From: Bryobacteraceae bacterium CoA2 C42
Lineage (GTDB): Bacteria > Acidobacteriota > Terriglobia > Bryobacterales > Bryobacteraceae
Reading direction: 5' to 3'
Assembly: GCA_019931245.1 (NCBI GenBank)
Contig: JAINDL010000057.1
Coordinates: 1-64,000 of the forward strand
Length of the DNA stretch: 64,000 nt
Shown here: positions 28,072 to 36,019 of the stretch, one piece after another
How the letters are laid out: each line of letters starts with the position of its first letter
Numbering within the stretch: the first letter of the stretch is position 1
Translations under genes and position numbers: made by a program
The notes under the pieces: model-generated
The model's database searches: none
What the model saw: only the letters and a program-made list of their open reading frames with translations
What the model was told of the DNA's origin: nothing

Positions 28072-28962
28072 CTAGAGGGCCCGTTGGGCGGCGGTGCGGG
28101 GTTTCCAGCGGTAGGCGGCCCGGGAGTTCCGGGCGAAGTATTTGGCCATGGCTTCGGGTCCTTTGGGGGCGAAGTAGGCTTTGACGAGTTCGAAGCCCTG
28201 GGCGTAGGGGGCCCAGTTGTCGCTGTTGGGCCAGTCGCTGCCGAACAGGATGCGGTCGGGGCCGAACAGGCCGGTGAGCTGATCGAGGCGGGCTTTGTAG
28301 AAAGCCGGGTCGGTGATGACTTTGCCGTCGACGCGGCGGAGGACCTCGGAGATCTTGATGAAGACCTGCGGGCGCTGGGCCAGTTTGGCGAGGTCGGCGG
28401 GCGGTTCGATCTGCGGGAGGTGGTCGACGACGAGGCGGAGGTTGGGGACGGCGTCGGTGACGCGGACGAGGTCGGCGACGAGTTGGGGGTTGGGGTTGGC
28501 GCTGTCCATGGTGAGGCCGGCGTCGGCGATGCGCTTGATGTCGGCGATCACGGTTGGCTTGCTGATGGCGGAGTGGAAGTCGCGGTCCCAGAGATTGCCG
28601 TAGCGGAGGCCGAGAAAGAGGGGGTCTTTGCGGAAGCGGTCGAGGTTTTGGGCGAAGTTGGGCTGGCCGGGCTCGATATTGCCGATCATGCCGACCAGGA
28701 TGGGTTCGTTGCGGATGATGTCGAGCACCCATTGGTTGTCTTCGAGCCACGGGCTGCATTCGACCATGACGGCGCCGACGACGTTGTGGGGGGCGACGAG
28801 TTTCCGGTAGCGATCGGGGAGGGCGGGCTGGTAGAGGGCTTTGTTTTCGGGCTTGGGCCAGGGGATGCCCTGGGGGCGACGGGGGTCGAACAGGTGGATG
28901 TGGGTATCGATGACCGGCTGCGGCGCCGGGGCCATGGCGGCCAGGAAGGTGCGTCTGAGCAT
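28072..28962 (-). CDS. Amidohydrolase_2 family protein (sugar lactonase-like)
   Basis: A TIM-barrel metal hydrolase of 296 residues with the N-terminal DTHIHLFDPRRPQG and the C-terminal FGSDWPNSDNW typical of Amidohydro_2 enzymes such as L-rhamnono/L-fucono-1,5-lactonases. A short Tat-like leader (MLRRTFLAAMA) precedes the fold. GGAG lies eight bases before the ATG. The DapA-like gene is immediately upstream on the same strand, which supports a sugar-acid pathway. Confidence 0.87.
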   Translation of the reverse strand: MLRRTFLAAMAPAPQPVIDTHIHLFDPRRPQGIPWPKPENKALYQPALPDRYRKLVAPHNVVGAVMVECSPWLEDNQWVLDIIRNEPILVGMIGNIEPGQPNFAQNLDRFRKDPLFLGLRYGNLWDRDFHSAISKPTVIADIKRIADAGLTMDSANPNPQLVADLVRVTDAVPNLRLVVDHLPQIEPPADLAKLAQRPQVFIKISEVLRRVDGKVITDPAFYKARLDQLTGLFGPDRILFGSDWPNSDNWAPYAQGFELVKAYFAPKGPEAMAKYFARNSRAAYRWKPRTAAQRAL

Positions 28963-28974
28963 GGGGAGGTCTCC

Positions 28975-29898
28975 TTAGAATTGCAGGCTTTCGACGGCGC
29001 CGGGCAGGGCGGCGGACTGTTCGCTGGTCAGTTCGGTGATAAAGGGCGGAATGGCGCCGGCGTCGGCGATGCCGGCCGCGGTGGTGGCGGCGTGGAGGAC
29101 GCGGGCGGGGCCGAGCGAGTCGCGGATGTCTTCGAGCGGAATGAAGCGTTCGCGGATGGCGGCGGCGGCCTCCCATTCGCCCTTTTGGCAGAGTTCAAAC
29201 ATCTGCTGGGTCCAGGCCGAACCGATGCAGCCGCTGCCGGTGGTGTAGCCAGGCAGGCCGAACTGATGCATGTGCACGATGGCGGGCCGTTCGCCGATGC
29301 CGCTGATGACGAGCGACTTGTCGACGCGGGCGAGCAGGGCGGTGAGATAGGGGTCGTCGGCGGGGTTCTGGCGGACGACGGCGTATTTGATGCCAACGCA
29401 GAGGCCGCGGTCGACCATGCGGGCGACGGCGTCGAGGCCGGCGAGTTTATCGGCGCCGAAGTTGTTTTCCTCCTTGAGGTAGAGGATGAGCGGGAGGCCG
29501 GAGGCGTTGGCGAAGTCGGTGAGGCCGGCTTCCAGGCCTTTGGCGTCGCGGGGGTCGCCGCAGGGCAGGTGCATGACGGTGGGGAACTTGTAGCGGCGCA
29601 GGAGCGGGGCCTGGTCGAGGAGGCGGCCGAAGCTGGGTCCGGCCGAGGGGATGGCCCAGAGGTTGTCGTCAAACGAGGAGAGCCAGTCGAGCAGGGCTTC
29701 AAACTCGGCGAGGGTGATGTGGTAAAGGAACGCGTTGCCGCCGTAGAGGAGGCGGGTGACGCCGCCTTTGTGGATGTGGGCCGCGATCCTGGCGCTGGCC
29801 TCCCAGTTGATGGAGCGCGCGGCGTCGCGATGGCGGGCAAGCGGGGGAACGGAGAACACTCCCTGCCAGTCGGCTTTCTGGATGGACGAAGTCTTCAT
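28975..29898 (-). CDS. DHDPS/NAL-family aldolase (DapA-like)
   Basis: A class I aldolase of 307 residues: Schiff-base lysine in GIKYAV (Lys171) and catalytic Tyr in LILYLKEEN (Tyr140) are in the expected order; the family GGN segment is LLYGGNAFLYH. The chromosomal dapA would usually be more canonical, so a sugar-acid aldolase (KDG/KDGal or keto-deoxy acid) or a relative is more likely. It starts the pair with the lactonase-like gene (12-base gap). Confidence 0.88.
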   Translation of the reverse strand: MKTSSIQKADWQGVFSVPPLARHRDAARSINWEASARIAAHIHKGGVTRLLYGGNAFLYHITLAEFEALLDWLSSFDDNLWAIPSAGPSFGRLLDQAPLLRRYKFPTVMHLPCGDPRDAKGLEAGLTDFANASGLPLILYLKEENNFGADKLAGLDAVARMVDRGLCVGIKYAVVRQNPADDPYLTALLARVDKSLVISGIGERPAIVHMHQFGLPGYTTGSGCIGSAWTQQMFELCQKGEWEAAAAIRERFIPLEDIRDSLGPARVLHAATTAAGIADAGAIPPFITELTSEQSAALPGAVESLQF

Positions 29899-29975
29899 AT
29901 CACCGATACACTACCATTTTAGAGGACGGTTGCCGGAGACCCCGGGCGGGCACGGCGTCTCGATTGGGAGGTGGG

Positions 29976-30494
29976 GTGATCTCGCTGCGGCTGTTTTCGC
30001 TGGTTGTCTATCTGCTGTCGTGGGTGGGGGTGGCGGTCGGTTCGCTGTGGAGTCTGCGGCCGGCGCACGGGCGGGTTCCGGCGCACCACCATCCGGCCGG
30101 GATGCTGCTGCAGGTGGCCGGGGTGCTGGTGATTACGCTGTTCCTGCCCGCGGGGCCGCTGCAGCCGGCGTTGTGGGAGCAGGGTGTGGCCGCGGTGCTG
30201 GCGCCGGCGGGGGCGGCGTTGTACCTGGCGACGGTAGCGGCGGGGCGGCGTGGCGGCTTGGTGACGACGGGGCCTTTCGCCCTGGTGCGTCACCCGATGT
30301 ACCTGGCGTTTTTCCTGCTGCTGGGGGCGACGGCGGCGTTGGCGCACGCGGGTTGGCGGAGCGCGCCGGCGCTGGCGATGTACCTGGCGGGGTCGGAGTT
30401 GCGGGCCGCGCGAGAGGAGGCGGCGCTGGCGGGCGAAGCTTACGCCGCCTATCGCGCGCGGACCCGGTGGCGGTACTTCCCCGGATTCTGGTAG
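29976..30494 (+). CDS. Isoprenylcysteine-methyltransferase-like membrane protein
   Basis: A small multi-pass protein with four to five membrane segments and the ICMT/PEMT signature GPFALVRHPMYLAF, which binds S-adenosylmethionine, plus the closing YAAYRARTRWRYFPGFW. It probably methylates a lipid or a lipidated substrate in the membrane. The GTG at 29976 follows GGGAGG closely; a TTG at 29964 is the alternative. Confidence 0.78.
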   Translation: MISLRLFSLVVYLLSWVGVAVGSLWSLRPAHGRVPAHHHPAGMLLQVAGVLVITLFLPAGPLQPALWEQGVAAVLAPAGAALYLATVAAGRRGGLVTTGPFALVRHPMYLAFFLLLGATAALAHAGWRSAPALAMYLAGSELRAAREEAALAGEAYAAYRARTRWRYFPGFW

Positions 30495-30497
30495 ACG

Positions 30498-30533
30498 CCC
30501 GGTCTGTCGCAGGGGCCCGGTCTGTCGCAGGGG
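30498..30533 (+). repeat. Two perfect 18-bp tandem repeats
   Basis: CCCGGTCTGTCGCAGGGG occurs twice head-to-tail between the methyltransferase stop and the DUF507 gene. It may be a replication-slippage product; no role is visible. Confidence 0.85.
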
Positions 30534-30559
30534 TTTGGTACACTCATCGCTGACACCCC

Positions 30560-31150
30560 ATGCTGCTGCCGAAGGAACTGATTGAGTATCTCTCCCGCCA
30601 ATTGATCAAGCGCCTCAACCCGCTGTACGTGGAGGTGGGCGACCCGGCCAAGGGGGCGCTGGTTGTAAGCGATCTGATTGTGCAGGAGTTGTCGACCGAG
30701 GACCGGTTGAACGACGAGGTGCGCGGTATCCTCGAACAGTATGCCAATTACATGCGCGAGAATCAGATCAGCTACGCCGACATGTTCCGGAAGATCAAGA
30801 ATCAGCTGATCGCCGAACGCAAGGTGATTCGCGCCTCGGGGCGGGACACCGGCGATGCGATGAAACTGTCACGCGATAAAATCACCGATATCTCCCATAA
30901 GGTGATCGCCGCGTTTCGTAAATCGCGCGAGTTCCGCCTGAAGAAGCCGGAAAATGATATCCGGCTGGAGATCGTCAAAGGCTTTACCGAACTGCTGCTG
31001 GCCGAGGACAAGATCGACAAGGCCGCCCGGGAAAAGGTGCGGAAGCAAAAGCGGGAGATTCTCGAGGGCAGCGAGGAGTTTGAACTGCTGCAGCGCCGCT
31101 ACTATGCCGAGGAGTTGAAGAAGATCGGTATTGAACTGTCCCGGCCGTAG
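30560..31150 (+). CDS. DUF507 family protein (two copies of the unit)
   Basis: A soluble, helix-rich, highly charged 196-residue protein. LLPKELIEYLSRQLIKRLNP with LSTEDRLNDEVRGIL is the N-terminal DUF507 unit and MKLSRDKITDISHKVIAAF with LAEDKIDKAAREKVRKQKREI the second. DUF507 proteins occur in Acidobacteriota, Aquificota and deltaproteobacterial lineages with unknown function. It is followed by a strong bidirectional terminator. Confidence 0.9.
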   Translation: MLLPKELIEYLSRQLIKRLNPLYVEVGDPAKGALVVSDLIVQELSTEDRLNDEVRGILEQYANYMRENQISYADMFRKIKNQLIAERKVIRASGRDTGDAMKLSRDKITDISHKVIAAFRKSREFRLKKPENDIRLEIVKGFTELLLAEDKIDKAAREKVRKQKREILEGSEEFELLQRRYYAEELKKIGIELSRP

Positions 31151-31181
31151 ACGGCGCCGCTGCGGAGGCCCGGAAAGTAGA

Positions 31182-31216
31182 AAACCCGGCCCCGGGGGAT
31201 ACCGGGGGCCGGGTTT
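31182..31216. terminator. Bidirectional terminator between convergent genes
   Basis: AAACCCGGCCCC pairs with GGGGCCGGGTTT around an 11-base loop. The A-run on one side and T-run on the other let it work for both the DUF507 gene and the convergent PEGA-like gene. Confidence 0.8.
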
Positions 31217-31242
31217 CAGTTACGGCGGTGGGCCGCCGCGGA

Positions 31243-31812
31243 TTACTGTTCTTTCTTTGATCCGTAATCGACGCGATTCACTTTGTTCGCCTCGATTGTG
31301 ATGCTCTTTTTGACGTTGCCGTAGATCTGGCTTTCGACGGTGAGTTCGTAGGTGCCGGCCGGGATCAGCAGGCCGCCGCCATTGTTATTCAGTTCGTCGA
31401 CAAAGCCCATGAAGCGGCCATTGAGATAGAAAGGCCCCGTGTCGCCCTGCGCTACCGACCAGAACGATTCCGATTCGCCGCCGCGCAGACGAAGACGGCC
31501 GAAGGGACCCTGCGGCACCTCACGCTTCTTCAATTTGGCGCGCAGTTTGGTGGTCTTTCCAGCCTTGACGTCCACTTTCGCGGTGAAGTCCTCGTAGCGC
31601 GGATCTTTGAGAGCGATTTCGTGGGAACCTGACTCGACCGGCCACTTCTCCGGAACGGAAAACCGCCCCGCCGGACCAACGTACTTCCCGTCAACGAAAA
31701 GGCCGGCGCCAACGGGCGACGACCGCACCCGAAGATAGCCGGTTTCAGCGGCCAGAGGCAGAGCGGCAAAAACAAGTACAGCGAGCGAAGTAAACCAAGG
31801 TTTCATAATCAT
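31243..31812 (-). CDS. Secreted PEGA-like domain protein
   Basis: A 189-residue protein with a signal peptide (FTSLAVLVFAALPLAAE). Residues ~24-95 form a PEGA-like surface beta domain (GYLRVRSSPVGAGLFVDGKYVG, SGSHEIALKDPRYEDF). A second unit follows (FYLNGRFMGFVDE, IPAGTYELTVE). PEGA domains are seen in surface-layer or adhesion contexts. Start is ATG 31812 (GGAA five bases upstream) or the second ATG six bases on. It lies immediately downstream of tRNA-Leu. Confidence 0.82.
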   Translation of the reverse strand: MIMKPWFTSLAVLVFAALPLAAETGYLRVRSSPVGAGLFVDGKYVGPAGRFSVPEKWPVESGSHEIALKDPRYEDFTAKVDVKAGKTTKLRAKLKKREVPQGPFGRLRLRGGESESFWSVAQGDTGPFYLNGRFMGFVDELNNNGGGLLIPAGTYELTVESQIYGNVKKSITIEANKVNRVDYGSKKEQ

Positions 31813-31844
31813 TAGAGTTCCGGAATCCGTTCCAACGTTTCAAA

Positions 31845-31931
31845 TGGTGCGCATGAGAGGACTTGAACCTCCACACCCTTGCGAGTACCGGAACCTAAAT
31901 CCGGGGCGTCTGCCAATTCCGCCACATGCGC
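31845..31931 (-). tRNA. tRNA-Leu, anticodon UAG
   Basis: The minus strand folds as a class II tRNA of 87 bases with an encoded CCA. The acceptor stem pairs GCGCATG with CATGCGC; the anticodon stem CCGGA/TCCGG encloses TTTAGGT, giving UAG; the variable arm (TACTCGCAAGGGTG) is long as in leucine tRNAs; the T-loop GGTTCAAGTCC is standard. Confidence 0.95.
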
Positions 31932-31949
31932 CCGTGGCACAAACACTTT

Positions 31950-32762
31950 TCAGTTTATCACCATCAGCTTGCGCGGGGAAGGCGAAGCCGCCGGGCGGCG
32001 CCGGAGGTCGAGCAGCCGGGGTGTGGTTTGGCCGCACGGGCAGGTCCCGTGGGCGAGGCGGGCGCTCAGATTCGTGGCTAGGCGGAACAGCGGCGTCCGT
32101 TGGTTCCGCAGGAAGCTGATCTCCAGCTGTCCATCGGCGCCGACGCCGAAAATGGCGTTTGTCTGCTCGATGTGCATGCCGCTGTGCGCCTCGCACTCCT
32201 GGGCCAGAAGTTCGCCGGCGAAGCCGCGGAACTGTTCAAACACCGGAACCTCAAAGACGCGCCAGAAGTAGTCCCGGTCCTCCTCGCTAAGGGATCCGCG
32301 CACCACATCGGTAAAGACGACGAGGGCCTGGTCGAGCCGCCGCCACGGGATCTGTTCCTGTTCGATGCTTTGCGCGAGGGACCGGATGGTGTCGCCGGGG
32401 GCCGCCAGCGCCTGCGGCGCGAACTGCCGCAGCTTCTCGCTCCGGTAGCTTGCAAAGCTGCGGATGCGCCAACTGCCGCGAATCTCCTGGCCGAGTACGG
32501 CGGTGCGTGGCGGCGCGCCCGTGGGATAAACCAGTTCCGGGGGGCGCGCCGGGGGAGGAGAGACCGCGGCGAAACGATCCGGGTGCCGCAGATAGTCGAG
32601 TAACTGCACGCGCGGTAGGTCCGCGAGTGAAGTCGCCCCGGCCCACTCCCGGTAGAACCGGGTCTGGCGCTGGGCGTAGCCGAGCATCCAGGCGAGCTGC
32701 CGTTGCTGTTCGACAACCGGGTCGGCGGCGCGCGACCGCCCCCAATGGAGATGCAGGATCAC
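31950..32762 (-). CDS. Partial-length adenylate-forming / PaaK-like protein
   Basis: Start chosen at GTG 32762 (about 270 residues); GTG 32819 is possible but lies only 13 bases from a divergent gene. The C-terminal third resembles the end of phenylacetate-CoA-ligase/CoF-synthetase proteins: SGMHIEQTNAIFGVGADGQLEI, PLFRLATNLSARL and CPCGQTTPRLLDL. The ATP-binding P-loop and most of the first adenylation half are missing compared with ~430-residue relatives, but part (PELVYPTGAPPRTAVLG) has a nucleotide-loop-like look. It could be a shortened, non-catalytic family member. I am moderately sure of the kinship only. Confidence 0.6.
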   Translation of the reverse strand: MILHLHWGRSRAADPVVEQQRQLAWMLGYAQRQTRFYREWAGATSLADLPRVQLLDYLRHPDRFAAVSPPPARPPELVYPTGAPPRTAVLGQEIRGSWRIRSFASYRSEKLRQFAPQALAAPGDTIRSLAQSIEQEQIPWRRLDQALVVFTDVVRGSLSEEDRDYFWRVFEVPVFEQFRGFAGELLAQECEAHSGMHIEQTNAIFGVGADGQLEISFLRNQRTPLFRLATNLSARLAHGTCPCGQTTPRLLDLRRRPAASPSPRKLMVIN

Positions 32763-32831
32763 GTCAGGGAGTGTTTTGGCCGCGCGAGGACTCTCTCCAG
32801 ATTGCCCCGTAATGCACACTACAATGGAAGA

Positions 32832-33341
32832 ATGTTTCAACTCCTGGTCCTGCTGCTGACGGCGGCATTCCTGCTTCCGGCGCAGAGCATCGGCGTGGGC
32901 TTCAAGGGTGGGGTGCCGGTGAAGGATGCTTATCGATTCACCCGCCAGGGGGGGGCCAGCGTCCTCCGCGACGGGGACTTCGTGGTTGGTCCGTTGTTCG
33001 AGGTCCGGCTGCCGGCCGGCGTGGGAATTGAACTGAATGCCCTTTACCGTCAAGGGGCAGGCAGCCGAACCTGGGAGTTGCCCCTGCTGCTCAAGTACCG
33101 CTTTCCGGGCGTCCTGGTGCGGCCCGTGGTCGGCGGCGGCTATAGCTTCCAGCGTCTGAGCGACCTGCCGGGCCTCAACAATCGCCAAGGGGTCGTCGCC
33201 AGCGGCGGCGTTGAGTTTAAACTGCCGCGCCTGCGCCTCACCCCGGAGTTGCGCTACACGCGATTCAACGAGCAGCGGCCGAGTTCCGGCTTGCTGACCG
33301 GCACCAATCAGCTCGATGCCCTGATCGGGTTCAGCTTCTAG
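32832..33341 (+). CDS. Small outer-membrane beta-barrel protein
   Basis: The real ATG is at 32832 (MFQLLVLLLTAAFLLPAQS, signal peptide); the track's version starts earlier in the divergent gene. The ~150-residue mature protein alternates beta-strands with a GVGFKGGVPV start and ends in DALIGFSF, the terminal aromatic residue expected of outer-membrane barrels (eight strands likely, OmpX/OmpA-like). Three bases separate it from nadD, which is co-transcribed. Confidence 0.82.
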   Translation: MFQLLVLLLTAAFLLPAQSIGVGFKGGVPVKDAYRFTRQGGASVLRDGDFVVGPLFEVRLPAGVGIELNALYRQGAGSRTWELPLLLKYRFPGVLVRPVVGGGYSFQRLSDLPGLNNRQGVVASGGVEFKLPRLRLTPELRYTRFNEQRPSSGLLTGTNQLDALIGFSF

Positions 33342-33344
33342 CGC

Positions 33345-33899
33345 ATGCGGATAGCCATCTTCGGCGGTACGTTCGACCCGATCCACTCCGCGCATCTGGT
33401 GGTTGCCGAAGAAGCGGCGCGGCAGTTTCAGCTCGACCAGATTCTGTTCATCCCCAATGCCGTGCCGCCGCATAAACCGGGCCGTACGCCCTACGCTCAG
33501 CGACTGCGCATGGTGCAGATCGCCTGCGCCGGCCATCGGCGGTTCGCCGTTTCCGACATCGAGCAGGCCAACGAGAAGAGCTACTCGATTCTCACGCTCG
33601 AACGTCTGCTGCCCACCGGCGGCGAATGGTTTTTTCTGATTGGCGCCGACGCCTTTGCCGAGATCGCCACCTGGTTCCGCTGGCGCGAAGTGCTCGAACT
33701 GGTGACCTTCATCGTCGTCTCGCGCCCGGGCAGCGCCTACGCCATTCCCGCAGGGGCGCGGGTGCTGCCGCTTGAAACCGTCGAACTCGACGTCTCCTCA
33801 ACGCGCATCCGCGCCGAACTGGCCCGCGGGGAGATGCCGGCTGAACTTCCCCCCGCCGTGGCCGACTATATTCGCGCCGAACGTCTCTACGGCTTCTAG
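33345..33899 (+). CDS. nadD: Nicotinate-nucleotide adenylyltransferase NadD
   Basis: NadD makes deamido-NAD from nicotinate mononucleotide and ATP. GGTFDPIHSAHL holds the nucleotidyltransferase HxGH-like motif (here HSAH, with Ala for the usual Gly), PPHKPG and YSILTLERL follow, and SSTRIRAEL is the C-terminal ATP-site motif. Length (184) is normal. It is three bases after the outer-membrane gene and its stop directly abuts the stop of the convergent Rid-like gene. Confidence 0.95.
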   Translation: MRIAIFGGTFDPIHSAHLVVAEEAARQFQLDQILFIPNAVPPHKPGRTPYAQRLRMVQIACAGHRRFAVSDIEQANEKSYSILTLERLLPTGGEWFFLIGADAFAEIATWFRWREVLELVTFIVVSRPGSAYAIPAGARVLPLETVELDVSSTRIRAELARGEMPAELPPAVADYIRAERLYGF

Positions 33900-34355
33900 T
33901 TAGAGATAAGCAATCACGTCGATTTCCACCAGCGAATTGCCCGGGATACCGCCGTAGGCCGCAATCGTGGTCCGCACCGGCGGCTCTTCGCCGAACCGGC
34001 CGCGAAACACCTCGTTCATCCCGGCGTAGTCGTTCAGATCGTGCAGGTAGACGTTACACTTGAGCACCTTCTCCATCGAAGAACCGGCGTTCACCAGCTC
34101 CTTTTCCACCTCATCGAGCACGTGCTTGGTGTGGGCTTTGATATCGCCCGGAAAGTGGGCGCCTTTGCCGGCGATGAACAGCAGATTGCCGTAGGAGACA
34201 GCGCCGTTGAACAGGGGCGTCTTTTCGGGTTTGGCCCCTTTGTAGTGCACTTTTTTTTCCGGTTTGGCTGGAGTCTGGGCCTGGGCGGCGGCGCCGCCGG
34301 CCAAACCGGCGGCGGCGGTGATGAGATTCCGTCGGGTGTTGGATGGTTTTTTCAT
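33900..34355 (-). CDS. Exported RidA/YjgF-like protein
   Basis: Start is the ATG at 34355 (MKKPSNTRRNLITAAAG), a Tat-like leader of about 27 residues ending AQAQT. The RidA fold follows: LFNGAVSYGNLLFIAGKG, VLKCNVYLHDLNDYAGMNEVF and PPVRTTIAAYGGIPG. The Arg in PVRTT matches the substrate-binding arginine of Rid proteins, which hydrolyse reactive enamines. Export makes the target unclear. No gap separates it from nadD. Confidence 0.87.
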   Translation of the reverse strand: MKKPSNTRRNLITAAAGLAGGAAAQAQTPAKPEKKVHYKGAKPEKTPLFNGAVSYGNLLFIAGKGAHFPGDIKAHTKHVLDEVEKELVNAGSSMEKVLKCNVYLHDLNDYAGMNEVFRGRFGEEPPVRTTIAAYGGIPGNSLVEIDVIAYL

Positions 34356-34416
34356 GCTACGAGGCATTGTACGCAAATGCGGGCGCCGCGCAAAGGCGGA
34401 AGCCTACAACCATCAC

Positions 34417-34456
34417 GTTCACGAAATGTTTCAGATTTGTTCATGCATCTGTAACG
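34417..34456 (+). promoter_or_regulatory. 11-bp phased repeats in the divergent promoter region of the PhoR/PhoB-like pair
   Basis: GTTCACGAAAT, GTTTCAGATTT, GTTCATGCATC and TGTAACG follow each other at exactly 11-bp spacing. PhoB/PhoP-type regulators bind such phased half-sites. The pair sits between the exported Rid gene and the histidine kinase; a TACAAT hexamer is at 34493-34498. Confidence 0.5.
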
Positions 34457-34520
34457 GCCCGTATCTCATGCTCAGAGTTTGGGAATCCCGGCTACAATCA
34501 AGCGAAGGAGCGGTTCGCCG

Positions 34521-35981
34521 TTGACAGGGAAGATTTTCTTTAAGCTGATTGCCGCCGTGCTGTGCCTGTTGGTGGTGGCGCTGGTGGCCGTAGACTTTTT
34601 CGCCTCGAAGGTGGCCGAATCCACCTACCTCGAAACGCTGGAGCGCGAACTCGTCGACAAGGGCAGGATGCTGGCGTTGGTGGTACCCTCGGACCGGGCG
34701 CAATTCACCCGGTACGCGCAGGCGGCGCGCGGACGGCTGACGCTGATCGCGCGCGACGGGCGCGTACTGGCCGACTCGGAGGCGCCGGCCGAGAGGATGG
34801 AGAATCACGCCAACCGCAGCGAAGTGCAGAGCGCGCTGGCCGGCCGTGCCGGCTCGGTCCGCCGCCAAAGCCCCACGCTCGGCGTGCCCTTTCTTTACGT
34901 GGCCGTTCCGGTGGGGGAGGGGGCGTTGCGGTTGGCCGTGCCGCTGGCCGAGATTCAGAGTCAGGTGGATGCCATCCGCCGCCGGATGCTCGCCTCGACG
35001 GCGCTCGCGTTCGTCCCCGCCATTCTGCTGGCCGCGCTGTTTGCGCGGTGGGTATCGCGGCGTCTCGGACTGATCATCGAATACTCGGCCGAGTTGGCCA
35101 AGGGCAACTTTCAGGCGCGCCTTGCCACGCCCGGCCGGGACGAACTCGGCCTGCTCGAACGGAAGCTGAACGAAACCGGACAGACGCTCGAAGGCATGTT
35201 CCAGGAACTCGAACGCGAGCACGCCGAACTTGAAAAGCTCGAGCGCGTGCGCAAAGACTTCGTCATCAATGTCTCGCACGAACTGCGGACGCCGCTGGCG
35301 TCGATTCAGGGTTACACGGAGACCCTGCTCGACGGCGCCATCCACGAACCCGAGCACAACGTTCGCTTCCTCGGCATCATCCGGCAGAACGCCGAGCGGC
35401 TGGCCAACCTCACCGCCGATCTCCTCACGCTCTCCCGCGTCGAACTGAAGCAGCAGAAGTTCCAGTTCGCCTCCTACCTGGTCGACGAACTGGTGCAGAG
35501 CACGGTGGACTCCATGCTCCCCCTCGCCCGGCGAAAAAACATCACGATCGCATTCTCCCGCTGCCCCGCCCGGCCCGAGGCTTTCTGCGATGCCGAAGCG
35601 GTCAATCAGGTGCTGACGAATCTGGTGGATAATGCGCTCAAATACACACCCGAGAATGGCACGATTCAGTTGGGCGTGCGCCAATTGAGCCCCCAGCCGT
35701 TTGTTGAGGTCTACGTCAAGGACTCGGGAATCGGCATCCCACAGGAGGATCTGCCCAGGTTGTTCGAACGCTTCTACCGGGTGGATAAGGCCCGCTCCCG
35801 GGAACTGGGCGGTACCGGCCTCGGTTTGGCCATTGTCAAACACCTCGTGCGGGCGCAGGGCGGGGAGGTGCGCGTGACCAGCGTGGTCGGCCAGGGCTCC
35901 GAGTTCTCCTTCACCCTGCCCCATGACGACCTCGGGATGAGCGAACAGAGCGATATTCGCTCACAGTTAATGGTTTCGTAA
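34521..35981 (+). CDS. PhoR-like membrane sensor histidine kinase
   Basis: Best start is TTG at 34521 with AAGGAG ten bases upstream; the track's start is earlier. Membrane segment 1 (KLIAAVLCLLVVALVAVDFF), a ~125-residue extracytoplasmic sensor, membrane segment 2 (ALAFVPAILLAALFARWV), HAMP, the H-box VSHELRTPLASIQGY, N-box NLVDNALKYTP, and G-boxes DSGIGIP and GGTGLGLAIVKH are all in order. About 486 residues. It phosphorylates the response regulator 39 bases downstream, probably for phosphate starvation. Confidence 0.92.
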   Translation: MTGKIFFKLIAAVLCLLVVALVAVDFFASKVAESTYLETLERELVDKGRMLALVVPSDRAQFTRYAQAARGRLTLIARDGRVLADSEAPAERMENHANRSEVQSALAGRAGSVRRQSPTLGVPFLYVAVPVGEGALRLAVPLAEIQSQVDAIRRRMLASTALAFVPAILLAALFARWVSRRLGLIIEYSAELAKGNFQARLATPGRDELGLLERKLNETGQTLEGMFQELEREHAELEKLERVRKDFVINVSHELRTPLASIQGYTETLLDGAIHEPEHNVRFLGIIRQNAERLANLTADLLTLSRVELKQQKFQFASYLVDELVQSTVDSMLPLARRKNITIAFSRCPARPEAFCDAEAVNQVLTNLVDNALKYTPENGTIQLGVRQLSPQPFVEVYVKDSGIGIPQEDLPRLFERFYRVDKARSRELGGTGLGLAIVKHLVRAQGGEVRVTSVVGQGSEFSFTLPHDDLGMSEQSDIRSQLMVS

Positions 35982-36019
35982 TCGAATTGAAACGAGTTTA
36001 CGGTTAGCGTGAAGAAGTG

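Noticed and set aside
28019-29176. N-terminal 386 residues of the 851-residue VWFA ORF
   Set aside because: This extension is in the shadow of the amidohydrolase gene; the signal peptide and ribosome site at 28018 define the real start.
28048-29922. 624-residue plus-strand ORF
   Set aside because: Antisense to the lactonase and DapA-like genes; low-complexity Gly/Val/Glu/Asp composition.
30498-30533. Operator role for the two 18-bp tandem repeats
   Set aside because: Direct repeats directly behind a stop with no dyad symmetry or promoter hexamers nearby; slippage is the simpler reading.
34431-35924. 497-residue minus-strand ORF
   Set aside because: Antisense shadow of the histidine kinase, which has all kinase boxes on the plus strand.
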